Source: Pseudarthrobacter sp. NamE2
GTDB lineage: Bacteria; Actinomycetota; Actinomycetes; Actinomycetales; Micrococcaceae
Assembly (NCBI RefSeq): GCF_005796205.1
Contig: NZ_VAHN01000007.1
Coordinates: forward strand, 1-64,000
Length of the DNA: 64,000 nucleotides
Direction of reading: 5' to 3'
Position 1 is the stretch's first letter. Every line of letters begins with the position of its first letter. The notes below the pieces were generated by a model, which did not search any database, had not been told where the DNA came from, and saw nothing but the letters and a program-made list of their open reading frames with translations. Of the stretch, positions 18,506 through 25,666 are shown piece after piece. A program made the position numbers and the translations under genes.

Positions 18506-18597
18506 TTCCGGAACGGGACAGGCCAGCCTCGCTTGCCTTGCCAAGCACAGCCTTTCCGCACTGGTTACCGGCCCCCGCCGTACCTAAACTCAGGGCT

Positions 18598-19128
18598 ATG
18601 ACCACAACAACGTTCAACTCGCTCCTGTCCACCCAGATCGCCAACGAATTCACGGCGTCGCAGCAGTACATTGCCGTTGCAACGTGGTTCGCCAACCAGG
18701 ACCTTCCCCAGCTGGCCAAGTATTTCTACCGCCAGTCCGTGGAGGAACGGAACCACGCCATGATGATGGTGCAGTACATGCTGGACCGGGACATCCCCTT
18801 CACCATTCCAGGCGTCCCCGCCGTCCGCAATGACTTCGCCTCCGTGACCGAGCCGCTGGCCCTGGCCCTGCAGCAGGAAAAGGATGTCACCCGGAACATC
18901 GAGGACCTTTTCCGCGCCGCCCGCAGCGAGAATGACGCCCTGGGCGAGCAGTTCATGCTCTGGTTCCTCAAGGAGCAGGTGGAGGAAGTGGCGTCCATGA
19001 CCACGCTGCTCAACATCGCCGAGCGTGCGGACAACCTGTTCGACATCGAGAACTTCATTGCCCGCGAAACCGTCGGCGACGGCGGCCGGGACGCCGGCGC
19101 CCCCGAGGCTGCCGGCGGCGCCCTCTAA
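18598..19128 (+). CDS. Ferritin
   Basis: Iron-storage cage subunit, 176 residues. The ferroxidase-centre ligands are visible as E17 (ANEFTASQQY), E50 and H53 (VEERNHA), and the late WFLKEQVEEVASM helix. The C-terminus has an extra Gly/Ala-rich tail of about 18 residues. It resembles the BfrB-type ferritin of actinobacteria rather than heme bacterioferritin. The ATG has only a weak ribosome site; the upstream frame (from 18538) lacks family similarity. Confidence 0.92.
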   Translation: MTTTTFNSLLSTQIANEFTASQQYIAVATWFANQDLPQLAKYFYRQSVEERNHAMMMVQYMLDRDIPFTIPGVPAVRNDFASVTEPLALALQQEKDVTRNIEDLFRAARSENDALGEQFMLWFLKEQVEEVASMTTLLNIAERADNLFDIENFIARETVGDGGRDAGAPEAAGGAL

Positions 19129-19132
19129 GCTC

Positions 19133-19202
19133 CTCCCATCTGGGTAGCAGTAAGTGCCGTTTTGGGCCGTGAAAACGACAGTTACTGCTACCCAGTTGGG
19201 AG
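19133..19202. repeat. Extragenic palindrome, family A copy 1
   Basis: A 70-bp near-perfect palindrome. The outer arms CTCCCA/TGGGAG and inner arms CTGGGTAGCAGTAA/TTACTGCTACCCAG enclose GCCGTTTTGGG. It lies 5 nt after the ferritin stop and could end its transcript. A diverged copy with compensating arm changes lies at 24698-24766, so it is a mobile-type repeat rather than a single terminator. Confidence 0.75.
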
Positions 19203-19285
19203 AGTGGCACCAGTGGTGAGGTTGGCCACCAACGTGGCAACCCGCCGTCGGGCGTTGCTACGCTGGAAACAAGGCTCCGAACCCG

Positions 19286-19343
19286 AGCCTCCGGACGACG
19301 GTTCAGTACCCGGAACGCGACAAGACTGGCCAAAGGATTCGTC
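19286..19343 (+). promoter_or_regulatory. Guanidine-III (ykkC-III) riboswitch
   Basis: The segment from CCGGACGA (19291-19298) through GTACCCGG (19306-19313) to GACAAGAC (19319-19326) matches the ykkC-III consensus closely in order and spacing. CCGG at 19291-19294 can pair with CCGG at 19310-19313, and GGTTCAGT (19300-19307) with ACTGGCC (19325-19331) allowing one bulge. The ribosome site AAAGGA (19332-19337) directly follows the second pairing arm, 6 nt before the SMR start. This fits translational control by guanidine. Confidence 0.88.
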
Positions 19344-19667
19344 ATGTCGTGGATAATTCTGATTCTCTCGGGAGCACTCGAGGCCGTTTGGGCCGCCGCG
19401 CTGCACCGCACCTTCAAGGCCTCCGGCCGCCGCCGCATCGCGCCGGCCGCCCTGTTCCTGGTTTCCGTGGCAGCCAGCACCGCCGGCCTGGCGATCGCCA
19501 TGCAGTCCATCCCCACGGGCACCGCTTACGCCGTATGGGTCGGGGTGGGCGTGGTCCTGACATCCGCCTATGCGATCCTCACCAAGGTGGAACGCCCGAC
19601 GGCGGCGCGGCTGCTCCTGCTGTCCGGCATCGCCGCGTGCGTGGTGGGCTTGAAGGTGGTGGCGTGA
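19344..19667 (+). CDS. SMR family transporter subunit, guanidinium exporter type (first of pair)
   Basis: A 107-residue small multidrug resistance protein with four helices. The essential Glu13 lies in ILSGALEAVWAAAL, and GTAYAVWVGVGVV marks helix 3. The GALEAVWA context and the guanidine riboswitch in front of it point to guanidinium export (Gdx/SugE type) rather than broad drug efflux. It is followed by a second SMR gene overlapping by 1 nt, so the two probably form a heterodimer. Confidence 0.9.
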   Translation: MSWIILILSGALEAVWAAALHRTFKASGRRRIAPAALFLVSVAASTAGLAIAMQSIPTGTAYAVWVGVGVVLTSAYAILTKVERPTAARLLLLSGIAACVVGLKVVA

Positions 19668-20050
19668 TGTTCCGCCGTTCAATTCCCTGGCTGGTGCTGC
19701 TGGCGTCGGCTGTCCTGGAAGCCGTGTGGGCAACAGCCTTGGGTCTGTCCGATGGCTTCAGCAAGCCCCTGCCCACCGTGGTTTTCGTTGTCACCGCGGT
19801 CCTGAGCATGCTCGGCCTGGGCCTGGCCATCCGGACCATTCCACTGGGCACCGCCTACGCCATCTGGGTGGGGATCGGCGCCGCGTTGACCGTCGGCTGG
19901 GCGATGGCCACCGGCGTGGAACCCTTCAGCCTGCTGAAACTGCTGTTCATCGCGGGCATCGTGGGGTGTGCCGCGGGGCTGAAGGCGCTGCCGGCGGAGA
20001 AAAAGCCCGAGAAGGAGCCGCGGCCGGCACGCGAGCCTGCGCACCGCTGA
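19667..20050 (+). CDS. SMR family transporter subunit (second of pair)
   Basis: A 127-residue four-helix SMR protein with the key Glu in ASAVLEAVWATAL (about residue 17) and GTAYAIWVGIGAAL. It has a charged Lys/Glu/Pro-rich C-terminal tail of about 20 residues, absent from its partner. Its ATG overlaps the TGA of the first subunit (TGATG), so the ratio of the two is set by coupled translation. Paired SMR subunits usually work as a heterodimer with opposite topologies. Confidence 0.9.
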   Translation: MFRRSIPWLVLLASAVLEAVWATALGLSDGFSKPLPTVVFVVTAVLSMLGLGLAIRTIPLGTAYAIWVGIGAALTVGWAMATGVEPFSLLKLLFIAGIVGCAAGLKALPAEKKPEKEPRPAREPAHR

Positions 20051-20161
20051 GCCTTCCCACGTCGAAGGCGGCCTTACGGCGTCTTCCGCCAAACCGCCGT
20101 CGGCCTCCCGCCATCCGGGATGAAAGCTAAGGAGGTTCGGTGCCCGGTTTAGGCTTTTGCC

Positions 20162-20788
20162 ATGGACTCCCCCGAGATCACCCAGGCGATAGCCGCCCTC
20201 CGCGCCCGGATGGCGTCCGGCAGCCGAACCATTTTGGGCATCACGGGCCCGCCGGGTTCAGGAAAATCCACCTTCGCAGCCTGGATCCGGGAGCAGTTTG
20301 GCCCGGGCGCGGCCGTGGTGGTTCCGATGGACGGGTTCCACCTGGGCAACGCCATCCTCGACGGCACCCCGCTCCGCCAGCGGAAGGGCGCCATTGATAC
20401 GTTCGACGGCGGCGGGTACCTTTCGCTGCTCCGCCGCCTGGTGCGCCGGGACGAGCCGGTGGTCTACGCCCCGGAATTCCGGCGCACCATCGACGAACCC
20501 GTGGCCGCGTCCATCGCCGTCCCCGCCGAGGTTCCGCTCATCATCACCGAAGGCAACTACCTGTTGGCGGAGCAGGAGCCCTGGAAGGAGGTCCGGGCGC
20601 AGCTGGACGAGGTGTGGTTCCTGGACACACCGGACCAGCTGCGGGTGAGCCGGCTCGTGGCCAGGCATGTGCAATTCGGCATGGACCAGTCCGCGGCTGA
20701 AGCGTGGGCCGCCGGACCGGACGAGGCCAACGCCCGGCTGATCAGCTCTACCCGGCCAGCCGCGGACCGCATCATCCCCTGGCTCTGA
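20162..20788 (+). CDS. Uridine-kinase-like P-loop nucleoside/sugar kinase
   Basis: A 208-residue P-loop kinase. Walker A is GPPGSGKST (about 29-37), followed by VVVPMDGFHLGN, the DGFHL substrate motif of the uridine kinase/PanK group, and the lid arginine region near RLVARHV. Relatives are annotated as nucleoside/nucleotide kinase or fructose transport kinase FrcK. With no adjoining transporter the substrate is open. A GGAGG site lies 28 nt upstream of the ATG, so the start is less certain. Confidence 0.82.
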   Translation: MDSPEITQAIAALRARMASGSRTILGITGPPGSGKSTFAAWIREQFGPGAAVVVPMDGFHLGNAILDGTPLRQRKGAIDTFDGGGYLSLLRRLVRRDEPVVYAPEFRRTIDEPVAASIAVPAEVPLIITEGNYLLAEQEPWKEVRAQLDEVWFLDTPDQLRVSRLVARHVQFGMDQSAAEAWAAGPDEANARLISSTRPAADRIIPWL

Positions 20789-20825
20789 AACCGCCGCCCC
20801 ACCCCACCGAACAAAGGAGATCCCC

Positions 20826-21818
20826 ATGGCACCCACCACCATGCTGGGTGACGGCCTGAGCGTCAGTCCCCTCGGCTTCGGCGGCATGGCCCTCACCCCG
20901 GTCTATGGCGGGGTGGACCCGGCCGACGCGCTCAAGACCCTGCACCATGCCGTTGACGCCGGCATCAGCTTCATCGACACCGCTGATGTCTACGGGGCAG
21001 GCAGCAACGAGGAGCTGATTTCCCGGCTGCTGCGGGAGCGGCGGGGCGACGTGCAGCTGGCCACCAAATTCGCACTGGTGGGAAGCCCCGGCGAGGGGTA
21101 CTCGGATGTCCGGAACGATCCGCCCTATATCCGGCAGGCCTTGGACCGGAGCCTGCAGCGGCTCGGCACGGACGTGATCGACCTGTACTACCTGCACCGC
21201 CGTGACCTCCGCGTTCCGATTGTGGAAGCCGTGGAGGCCATGGCTGGGCTGGTGCAGCAGGGCAAGGTCCGCCACCTTGGCCTGTCCGAGGTAACCGCCC
21301 GGGAGCTGGAGGAGGCCTGCTCGGTCCACCCCATCGCGGCAGTCCAAAGCGAGTGGTCCATCTGGAGCCGCGACGTGGAACGCAACGTTGTTCCCGCCGC
21401 CGCCCGCCTGGGAGTGGGCTTCGTGCCGTACTCACCCCTGGGCCGCGGATTCCTCACCGGCACCGTCGACGCAGCCAGCCTGGGTGACAACGACTTCCGG
21501 CGCCGCATCCCCCGCTTTGCCCCTGAGGCAGCCAGCGCCAACCAGGCAGTGGTGGACACCGTCCGGTCAGTGGCCGCGAAACTCGATGCGACCCCCGCGC
21601 AGGTAGCCCTGGCCTGGCTCCTCGCCCAGGGCCAGCGCCTGGGACTGCCGGTGGTACCCATCCCCGGAACCCGGAAGCGGGAGCGGATTGACGAGAACCT
21701 GGGAGCCCTTGCCCTCCACCTGGCCCCGGCGCAACTGGAGGCGCTTGGCGAAGCCTCTGACGCCGTCGTCGGCTCGCGCTCTGCGGATCCCACCTGGGTG
21801 TCGGAGGGCCGGGAGTAG
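20826..21818 (+). CDS. Aldo/keto reductase
   Basis: A 330-residue NADP(H)-dependent oxidoreductase with the (beta/alpha)8 fold. The catalytic tetrad is visible as D51 and Y56 (FIDTADVYG), K81 (ATKFALVG) and H124 (DLYYLHR). IPGTRKRERIDENLG near 276-290 is the NADP phosphate site. The ATG follows a strong AAAGGAGAT site. It belongs to the AKR13/YakC-like group; the substrate is unknown. Confidence 0.93.
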   Translation: MAPTTMLGDGLSVSPLGFGGMALTPVYGGVDPADALKTLHHAVDAGISFIDTADVYGAGSNEELISRLLRERRGDVQLATKFALVGSPGEGYSDVRNDPPYIRQALDRSLQRLGTDVIDLYYLHRRDLRVPIVEAVEAMAGLVQQGKVRHLGLSEVTARELEEACSVHPIAAVQSEWSIWSRDVERNVVPAAARLGVGFVPYSPLGRGFLTGTVDAASLGDNDFRRRIPRFAPEAASANQAVVDTVRSVAAKLDATPAQVALAWLLAQGQRLGLPVVPIPGTRKRERIDENLGALALHLAPAQLEALGEASDAVVGSRSADPTWVSEGRE

Positions 21819-21854
21819 CCTGAGCCGCGGACCGTCGTCCCTAGACTGAAGCCC

Positions 21855-22505
21855 ATGGACTCACTTCTGTACGACCTGCCGGCCCTGACCATCCGCAGCA
21901 TTTCCGTCAGCGAGATGGACAACAACGTTTACCTGCTGACTGCGAAAGCCAGCGGCGAGCAGGTGCTGATCGACGCCGCGGACAACCTGCCGGCCATCCA
22001 GCGGCTGCTGCAGGACGCCGCCGCGGACACGTCCGCGGCGCCCAGGCTTGCCCTGATCGCCACCACGCACCAGCACTGGGACCACGTCCGGGCGCTGAAG
22101 GAACTGGCGGAGGCAACGGGTGCGTCCACCGCAGCAGGCATTGACGACGCCGACGCGTTGCCTGTGCCGGTGGACCAGCGCCTCGGGCACGGGGACACCG
22201 TGGCCGTGGACGGCTTTGAGCTGGCGGCTGTCCACCTGCGCGGGCATACGCCTGGCTCGATCGCCTACGTGTACGAGGAACCCCGCGGGCTCACCCGCAT
22301 CTTCTCCGGCGACTCGCTGTTCCCGGGCGGGGTGGGCAACACCCAAAAGGACCCGGAGCGGTTCAACCAGCTGCTGGACGACGTCACGGAGCGGCTGTTC
22401 GGCACCTACCCCGATTCCGCCGTCGTGCACCCCGGCCACGGCAAGGCCACGACGCTCGGCGCCGAACGCCCGCACCTCGGCGAATGGCGCGAGCGGGGCT
22501 GGTGA
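21855..22505 (+). CDS. MBL-fold metallo-hydrolase
   Basis: A 216-residue metallo-beta-lactamase-fold protein. The metal motif THQHWDH (about 71-77) has the first histidine in the usual HxHxDH pattern, with further ligands in LRGHTPGS, FSGDSLF and VHPGHG. The glyoxalase II-like group is the nearest class. The replaced spacing residue (Q, W) is normal. Substrate unknown. It is followed at once by an extragenic palindrome. Confidence 0.9.
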   Translation: MDSLLYDLPALTIRSISVSEMDNNVYLLTAKASGEQVLIDAADNLPAIQRLLQDAAADTSAAPRLALIATTHQHWDHVRALKELAEATGASTAAGIDDADALPVPVDQRLGHGDTVAVDGFELAAVHLRGHTPGSIAYVYEEPRGLTRIFSGDSLFPGGVGNTQKDPERFNQLLDDVTERLFGTYPDSAVVHPGHGKATTLGAERPHLGEWRERGW

Positions 22506-22509
22506 CGCC

Positions 22510-22564
22510 CACTGGTGGTTGAGCACGCCGAAACCCGGTTTCGACAAGCTCGACCACCGAAGTG
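22510..22564. repeat. Extragenic palindrome, TGGTTGAGC/GTTTCGAC type
   Basis: CACT/AGTG at the ends, GGTGGTTGAGC (22514-22524) against GCTCGACCACC (22548-22558), and an inner perfect hairpin CGAAAC-CCG-GTTTCG (22529-22543). This three-tier palindrome lies between two convergent genes. Similar sequences with GGTTTCGACAAGCTC are, from memory, common in Arthrobacter and Microbacteriaceae genomes, so it is probably a dispersed REP that also ends transcription. Confidence 0.7.
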
Positions 22565-22568
22565 GGGA

Positions 22569-24377
22569 CTACCGCCCGCGGCGCTCGTTCGACGCCGGAG
22601 CGGAGGCACGGCGCGGGCCGCTGCGCTTGGCCCGGCCGGAGCCGCCGTTGCCGGAGCCGTAGGATCCGCTTGAAGCCCCTCCTGTCGTGGAGGACCAGAC
22701 GGCCTTGCTGCCGCCGCTAGTGGCGGAACCCGCACCGGACCGCTGGGCGCCGCGCCCACCTGAGGTGCCGGCAGCAGCGCGCTGGCCGGTGGCCGGACGT
22801 CCGCCGCGCTGTCCGTCGGAACCGCGGCCGGCCGATGAGCGGCCACCTGCTGCGGGGACGTCATTGCGGTGGGTATTGCCGGCGGTACCGCGGACGCGTG
22901 CATTGCGGCGTGCGGCGGCAGCTGCGATCGCGCGGTCCTCGTTCTGCTCGCGGACCAGCTCGGCCGCGGCGCGGGCCTCGCTGCGCCCCTCGAAGGCGGC
23001 GGCGCGGCGCTGGGCACGGGGGACGTCGGTGCGGACCGGCTCAGCGGAAACCTTGCCGCGGCCGCCACGTCCGCCCCGGCCGCCCGCTGTGGGGGACGCC
23101 TGGCGGCGGGCCCGCTTCCGCTCGGCGTTGGCACCGGTGGAGGTGCCGCCGCCCTGCTTGGGCATGTTGGCGGCCAGCAGCGCGGCCCGGGTGCGCGGGT
23201 CCACCTTCTCCGCAACCTCGCCAACCAGCTCTGCCACGATCAGCGAGGAGGCCGTCACACGCTCGAAGCTGACGTCCACGCCGGCGGCCTTCATCAGCTT
23301 CTTCACGTCGGTCTGCTGCTCGGGGAGGGTCAGCGTGACCACGGTTCCGTCGGAACCGGCACGCGCAGTACGGCCGGAGCGGTGCAGGTACGCCTTGTGC
23401 TCGGTGGGCGGGTCCACGTGGATCACCAGCTCGACGTCGTCCACGTGCACCCCGCGGGCGGCGACGTCGGTGGCCACGAGGACGCGCACGTCCCCGTTGG
23501 AGAACTCGGCCAGGTTGCGGTCACGGGCGTTCTGCGAAAGGTTGCCATGCAGGTCGACGGCGGGGATTCCGGCGTCGGTCAGCGTCTTGGCCAGCTTGCG
23601 GGCGTGGTGCTTGGTCCGCATGAAGAGGACTCGGCGGCCCGCCCCGGAGGCGAGCTCCACGATCAGCTGCTTCTTGACGGTCTGGTCGTTGACCACCAGC
23701 ACGTGGTGCTCCATGGTGGTCACCGCGGCCTGCGGGTCGTCCACGGAGTGGGTGAGCGGATTGGACAGGAAGCGCTGGACGAGCTTGTCCACGCCGTTGT
23801 CCAGGGTGGCGGAGAAGAGCAGTCGCTGGCCCTGCTTGGGGGTCATGTCCAGCAGCTTCTTGACCACGGGCAGGAAGCCGAGGTCCGCCATGTGGTCCGC
23901 CTCGTCCAGGACGGTGATCTCCACCGTTTCCAGGGTGAGGATGCGCTGGCGAATCAGGTCCTCCAGGCGGCCGGGGCAGGCGATGACGATATCGACGCCG
24001 GCCCGCAGCGCCTTTTCCTGGCGCGCCTGGGAGACGCCGCCGTAGATCACGGTGGTGTTCAGCCCGGCTGCCTTGGCCAGCGGCTCGATGGTGGCATTGA
24101 TCTGGGTGGCCAGCTCACGGGTGGGTGCCAGCACCAGGCCCATGGGGCGGCCGGGCTTTCGGAAGTGGGCTGCCTCCCGCTCGGCGAGGCGGGCCACCAA
24201 GGGGATGGCGAAGGCGATGGTCTTGCCGGAGCCGGTGCGGCCGCGGCCCAGGACGTCACGTCCTGCCAGCGTGTCGGGAAGGGTCTTCACCTGGATGGGG
24301 AACGGTGATTCGATTCCCTGGGCGGCGAGGGTGTCGGCAAGGGCTTTGGGCGTGCCGAGGGCAGCAAAAGTAGTCAA
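22569..24377 (-). CDS. DEAD-box RNA helicase
   Basis: ATP-dependent RNA helicase, 602 residues. Q-motif near residue 20, motif I GRTGSGKT near 47, motif Ia APTRELA, motif II DEAD, SAT, and HRSGRTAR at the end of the second RecA domain (about 390). The C-terminal 180 residues are Arg/Gly/Ser-rich and disordered, as in RNA-binding tails of RhlE/CsdA-type helicases. The start is one of two TTG codons (24383 or 24377), both behind a GAAAG site. The frame stays open for 76 more codons, but that part overlaps a hairpin leader and lacks similarity. Cold or ribosome-assembly roles are inferred. Confidence 0.9.
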   Translation of the reverse strand: MTTFAALGTPKALADTLAAQGIESPFPIQVKTLPDTLAGRDVLGRGRTGSGKTIAFAIPLVARLAEREAAHFRKPGRPMGLVLAPTRELATQINATIEPLAKAAGLNTTVIYGGVSQARQEKALRAGVDIVIACPGRLEDLIRQRILTLETVEITVLDEADHMADLGFLPVVKKLLDMTPKQGQRLLFSATLDNGVDKLVQRFLSNPLTHSVDDPQAAVTTMEHHVLVVNDQTVKKQLIVELASGAGRRVLFMRTKHHARKLAKTLTDAGIPAVDLHGNLSQNARDRNLAEFSNGDVRVLVATDVAARGVHVDDVELVIHVDPPTEHKAYLHRSGRTARAGSDGTVVTLTLPEQQTDVKKLMKAAGVDVSFERVTASSLIVAELVGEVAEKVDPRTRAALLAANMPKQGGGTSTGANAERKRARRQASPTAGGRGGRGGRGKVSAEPVRTDVPRAQRRAAAFEGRSEARAAAELVREQNEDRAIAAAAARRNARVRGTAGNTHRNDVPAAGGRSSAGRGSDGQRGGRPATGQRAAAGTSGGRGAQRSGAGSATSGGSKAVWSSTTGGASSGSYGSGNGGSGRAKRSGPRRASAPASNERRGR

Positions 24378-24548
24378 AGTCAAAGGTCTTTCAGGCGGTA
24401 TCCAGGCGGATATCGGCCCCCGACGCCGGTTGGGCCAGGGGGTTCGCCGAAGAAAAGTCAGGTGGTCGACCAGCCAGCTGCCATCTGCAGGACGGCGGCC
24501 GGGACCAAATGGAACGCGTTCATCGACGCAGGACGTGCCTCTCACATG

Positions 24549-24600
24549 AAAAAAGCCCACTCCCCCGGAAAGGGACTCCAAAATCAAGGAGCGAGCGGGC
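24549..24600 (-). terminator. Intrinsic terminator/attenuator in the helicase leader
   Basis: Read on the minus strand, GCCCGCTC (24600-24593) pairs with GAGTGGGC (24562-24555) using one G-U pair, with a smaller CTCC/GGAG hairpin inside, and is followed by TTTTTT (24554-24549). It lies about 170 nt upstream of the helicase start and downstream of a possible -10 box (TACAAT, 24629-24624). A terminator between promoter and start suggests attenuation. Confidence 0.6.
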
Positions 24601-24623
24601 ATCACTGCACATCAAGTTCCACC

Positions 24624-24629
24624 ATTGTA
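24624..24629 (-). promoter_or_regulatory. Possible -10 box for the helicase transcript
   Basis: TACAAT on the minus strand in a GC-rich setting. No clear -35 hexamer is seen. If used, it gives a leader of about 240 nt that contains the terminator-like hairpin. Confidence 0.35.
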
Positions 24630-24697
24630 GCATCACGCGGTCCCCCACCCTTTCCCCGGCCCGCCCCTGTCGCCCGTCCGGTCCCGGGCCCGCCCCG

Positions 24698-24766
24698 CAA
24701 CCAGGTAGCGCGAAGCGCCGTTTTGGGTACTCAGAACGGCACTTCGCGCTACTCACTTGGGCGTTG
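24698..24766. repeat. Extragenic palindrome, family A copy 2
   Basis: GTAGCGCGAAGCGCCGTT (24705-24722) pairs with AACGGCACTTCGCGCTAC (24735-24752) with one mismatch; outer CAAC/GTTG extend it. It shares GGTAGC, AAG, GCCGTTTTGGG and GCTAC with the copy at 19133-19202. The arm positions that differ have changed on both sides together (AGT/ACT against GCG/CGC), so the fold is conserved. Confidence 0.72.
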
Positions 24767-24798
24767 CCTTGGCAGGCGGGTCAGGGCAGGCTTGTGGC

Positions 24799-25605
24799 AT
24801 GAGCGAACACGCGGGTCACCACCATGGAACGCACGACGACGGCACCACCACAGGCGGCAACGGCACCTTCGGCGGGGGTTCTGCAGGCGGCATCGGCACA
24901 AGCACTGACACGGGCACCGGCGGCGGCATCGGGAGCGGAATCCGCGGGGACGATGCAGCGTCGGTCTGGGACGAGCGGTACCGGTCGAAGCCGCAGATGT
25001 GGAGCGGCAAGCCCAACCCCCAGCTGGTCCGCGAGGTGAGCGGATTGCACCCCGGGAAGGCGCTGGACCTTGGCTGCGGCGAAGGCGCCGACGCCATCTG
25101 GCTGGCGCAGCACGGCTGGGCGGTGACCGCCGTCGACGTTTCCGCCGTAGCACTGGAGCGTGCCCACTCGCACGAGAAGGCCGCGCGGGCGAGGGAAAGT
25201 GTGCACGCGGCGGAGGGGAATATCGGCAGCCGCATCAGGTGGCAGCAGGCAGACCTGGAGGAGTGGAAGCCCGAGGGATCGTTCGACCTTGTGACCTCGC
25301 AGTTCCTGCATGCCGAGGAACTCGCCTGGCAGGGGCCGCTGCGGACGGCGGCATCCGCGGTCAAACCCGGCGGGACGCTGCTGGTGGTGGGCCATCATCC
25401 GGACCACCTGCCCCCGTGGGGCGGCGGGCACCATCACCACCGGGAAATGTTCTACACCGGCGATGACCTGGTCCGCGAGCTGGGACTGGACGGGCCCGAG
25501 TGGCAGCTGGAAGTCGTGACCAGCCGGGAGCGGCCGGTGACCGGGCCGGAGGGCCAGCACGCCACTATCGCGGATGTTGTCCTGCGCGCCACCCGCCTCC
25601 CCTGA
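24799..25605 (+). CDS. Class I SAM-dependent methyltransferase
   Basis: A 268-residue protein with the Rossmann-type methyltransferase core at about 60-265. The SAM motif is ALDLGCGEGADAIWLA near 94-109, motif II is VTAVDVS, and IRWQQADLEEW supplies the adenine-side acidic residue. It resembles TehB/thiopurine-type methyltransferases. The first 50 residues are a low-complexity His/Gly/Thr stretch (HHHGTHDDGTTTGGNG) unlike the core, perhaps metal-binding. A second His cluster (GGGHHHHRE) lies near 211. Methyl acceptor unknown. Confidence 0.85.
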   Translation: MSEHAGHHHGTHDDGTTTGGNGTFGGGSAGGIGTSTDTGTGGGIGSGIRGDDAASVWDERYRSKPQMWSGKPNPQLVREVSGLHPGKALDLGCGEGADAIWLAQHGWAVTAVDVSAVALERAHSHEKAARARESVHAAEGNIGSRIRWQQADLEEWKPEGSFDLVTSQFLHAEELAWQGPLRTAASAVKPGGTLLVVGHHPDHLPPWGGGHHHHREMFYTGDDLVRELGLDGPEWQLEVVTSRERPVTGPEGQHATIADVVLRATRLP

Positions 25606-25618
25606 CCTGTCCCTTCGG

Positions 25619-25666
25619 GTTTTTGCACACGTACGGCCTTCTATCCCGTGACAGCTGTCCAAAAAC
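25619..25666. terminator. Hairpin between convergent genes
   Basis: GTTTTTGCACAC (25619-25630) pairs with CTGTCCAAAAAC (25655-25666) at 10 of 12 positions, giving T-runs on both flanks in their own direction. It lies on the gap between the methyltransferase stop and the convergent MFS stop. The layout resembles the element at 11726-11788. Confidence 0.5.
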
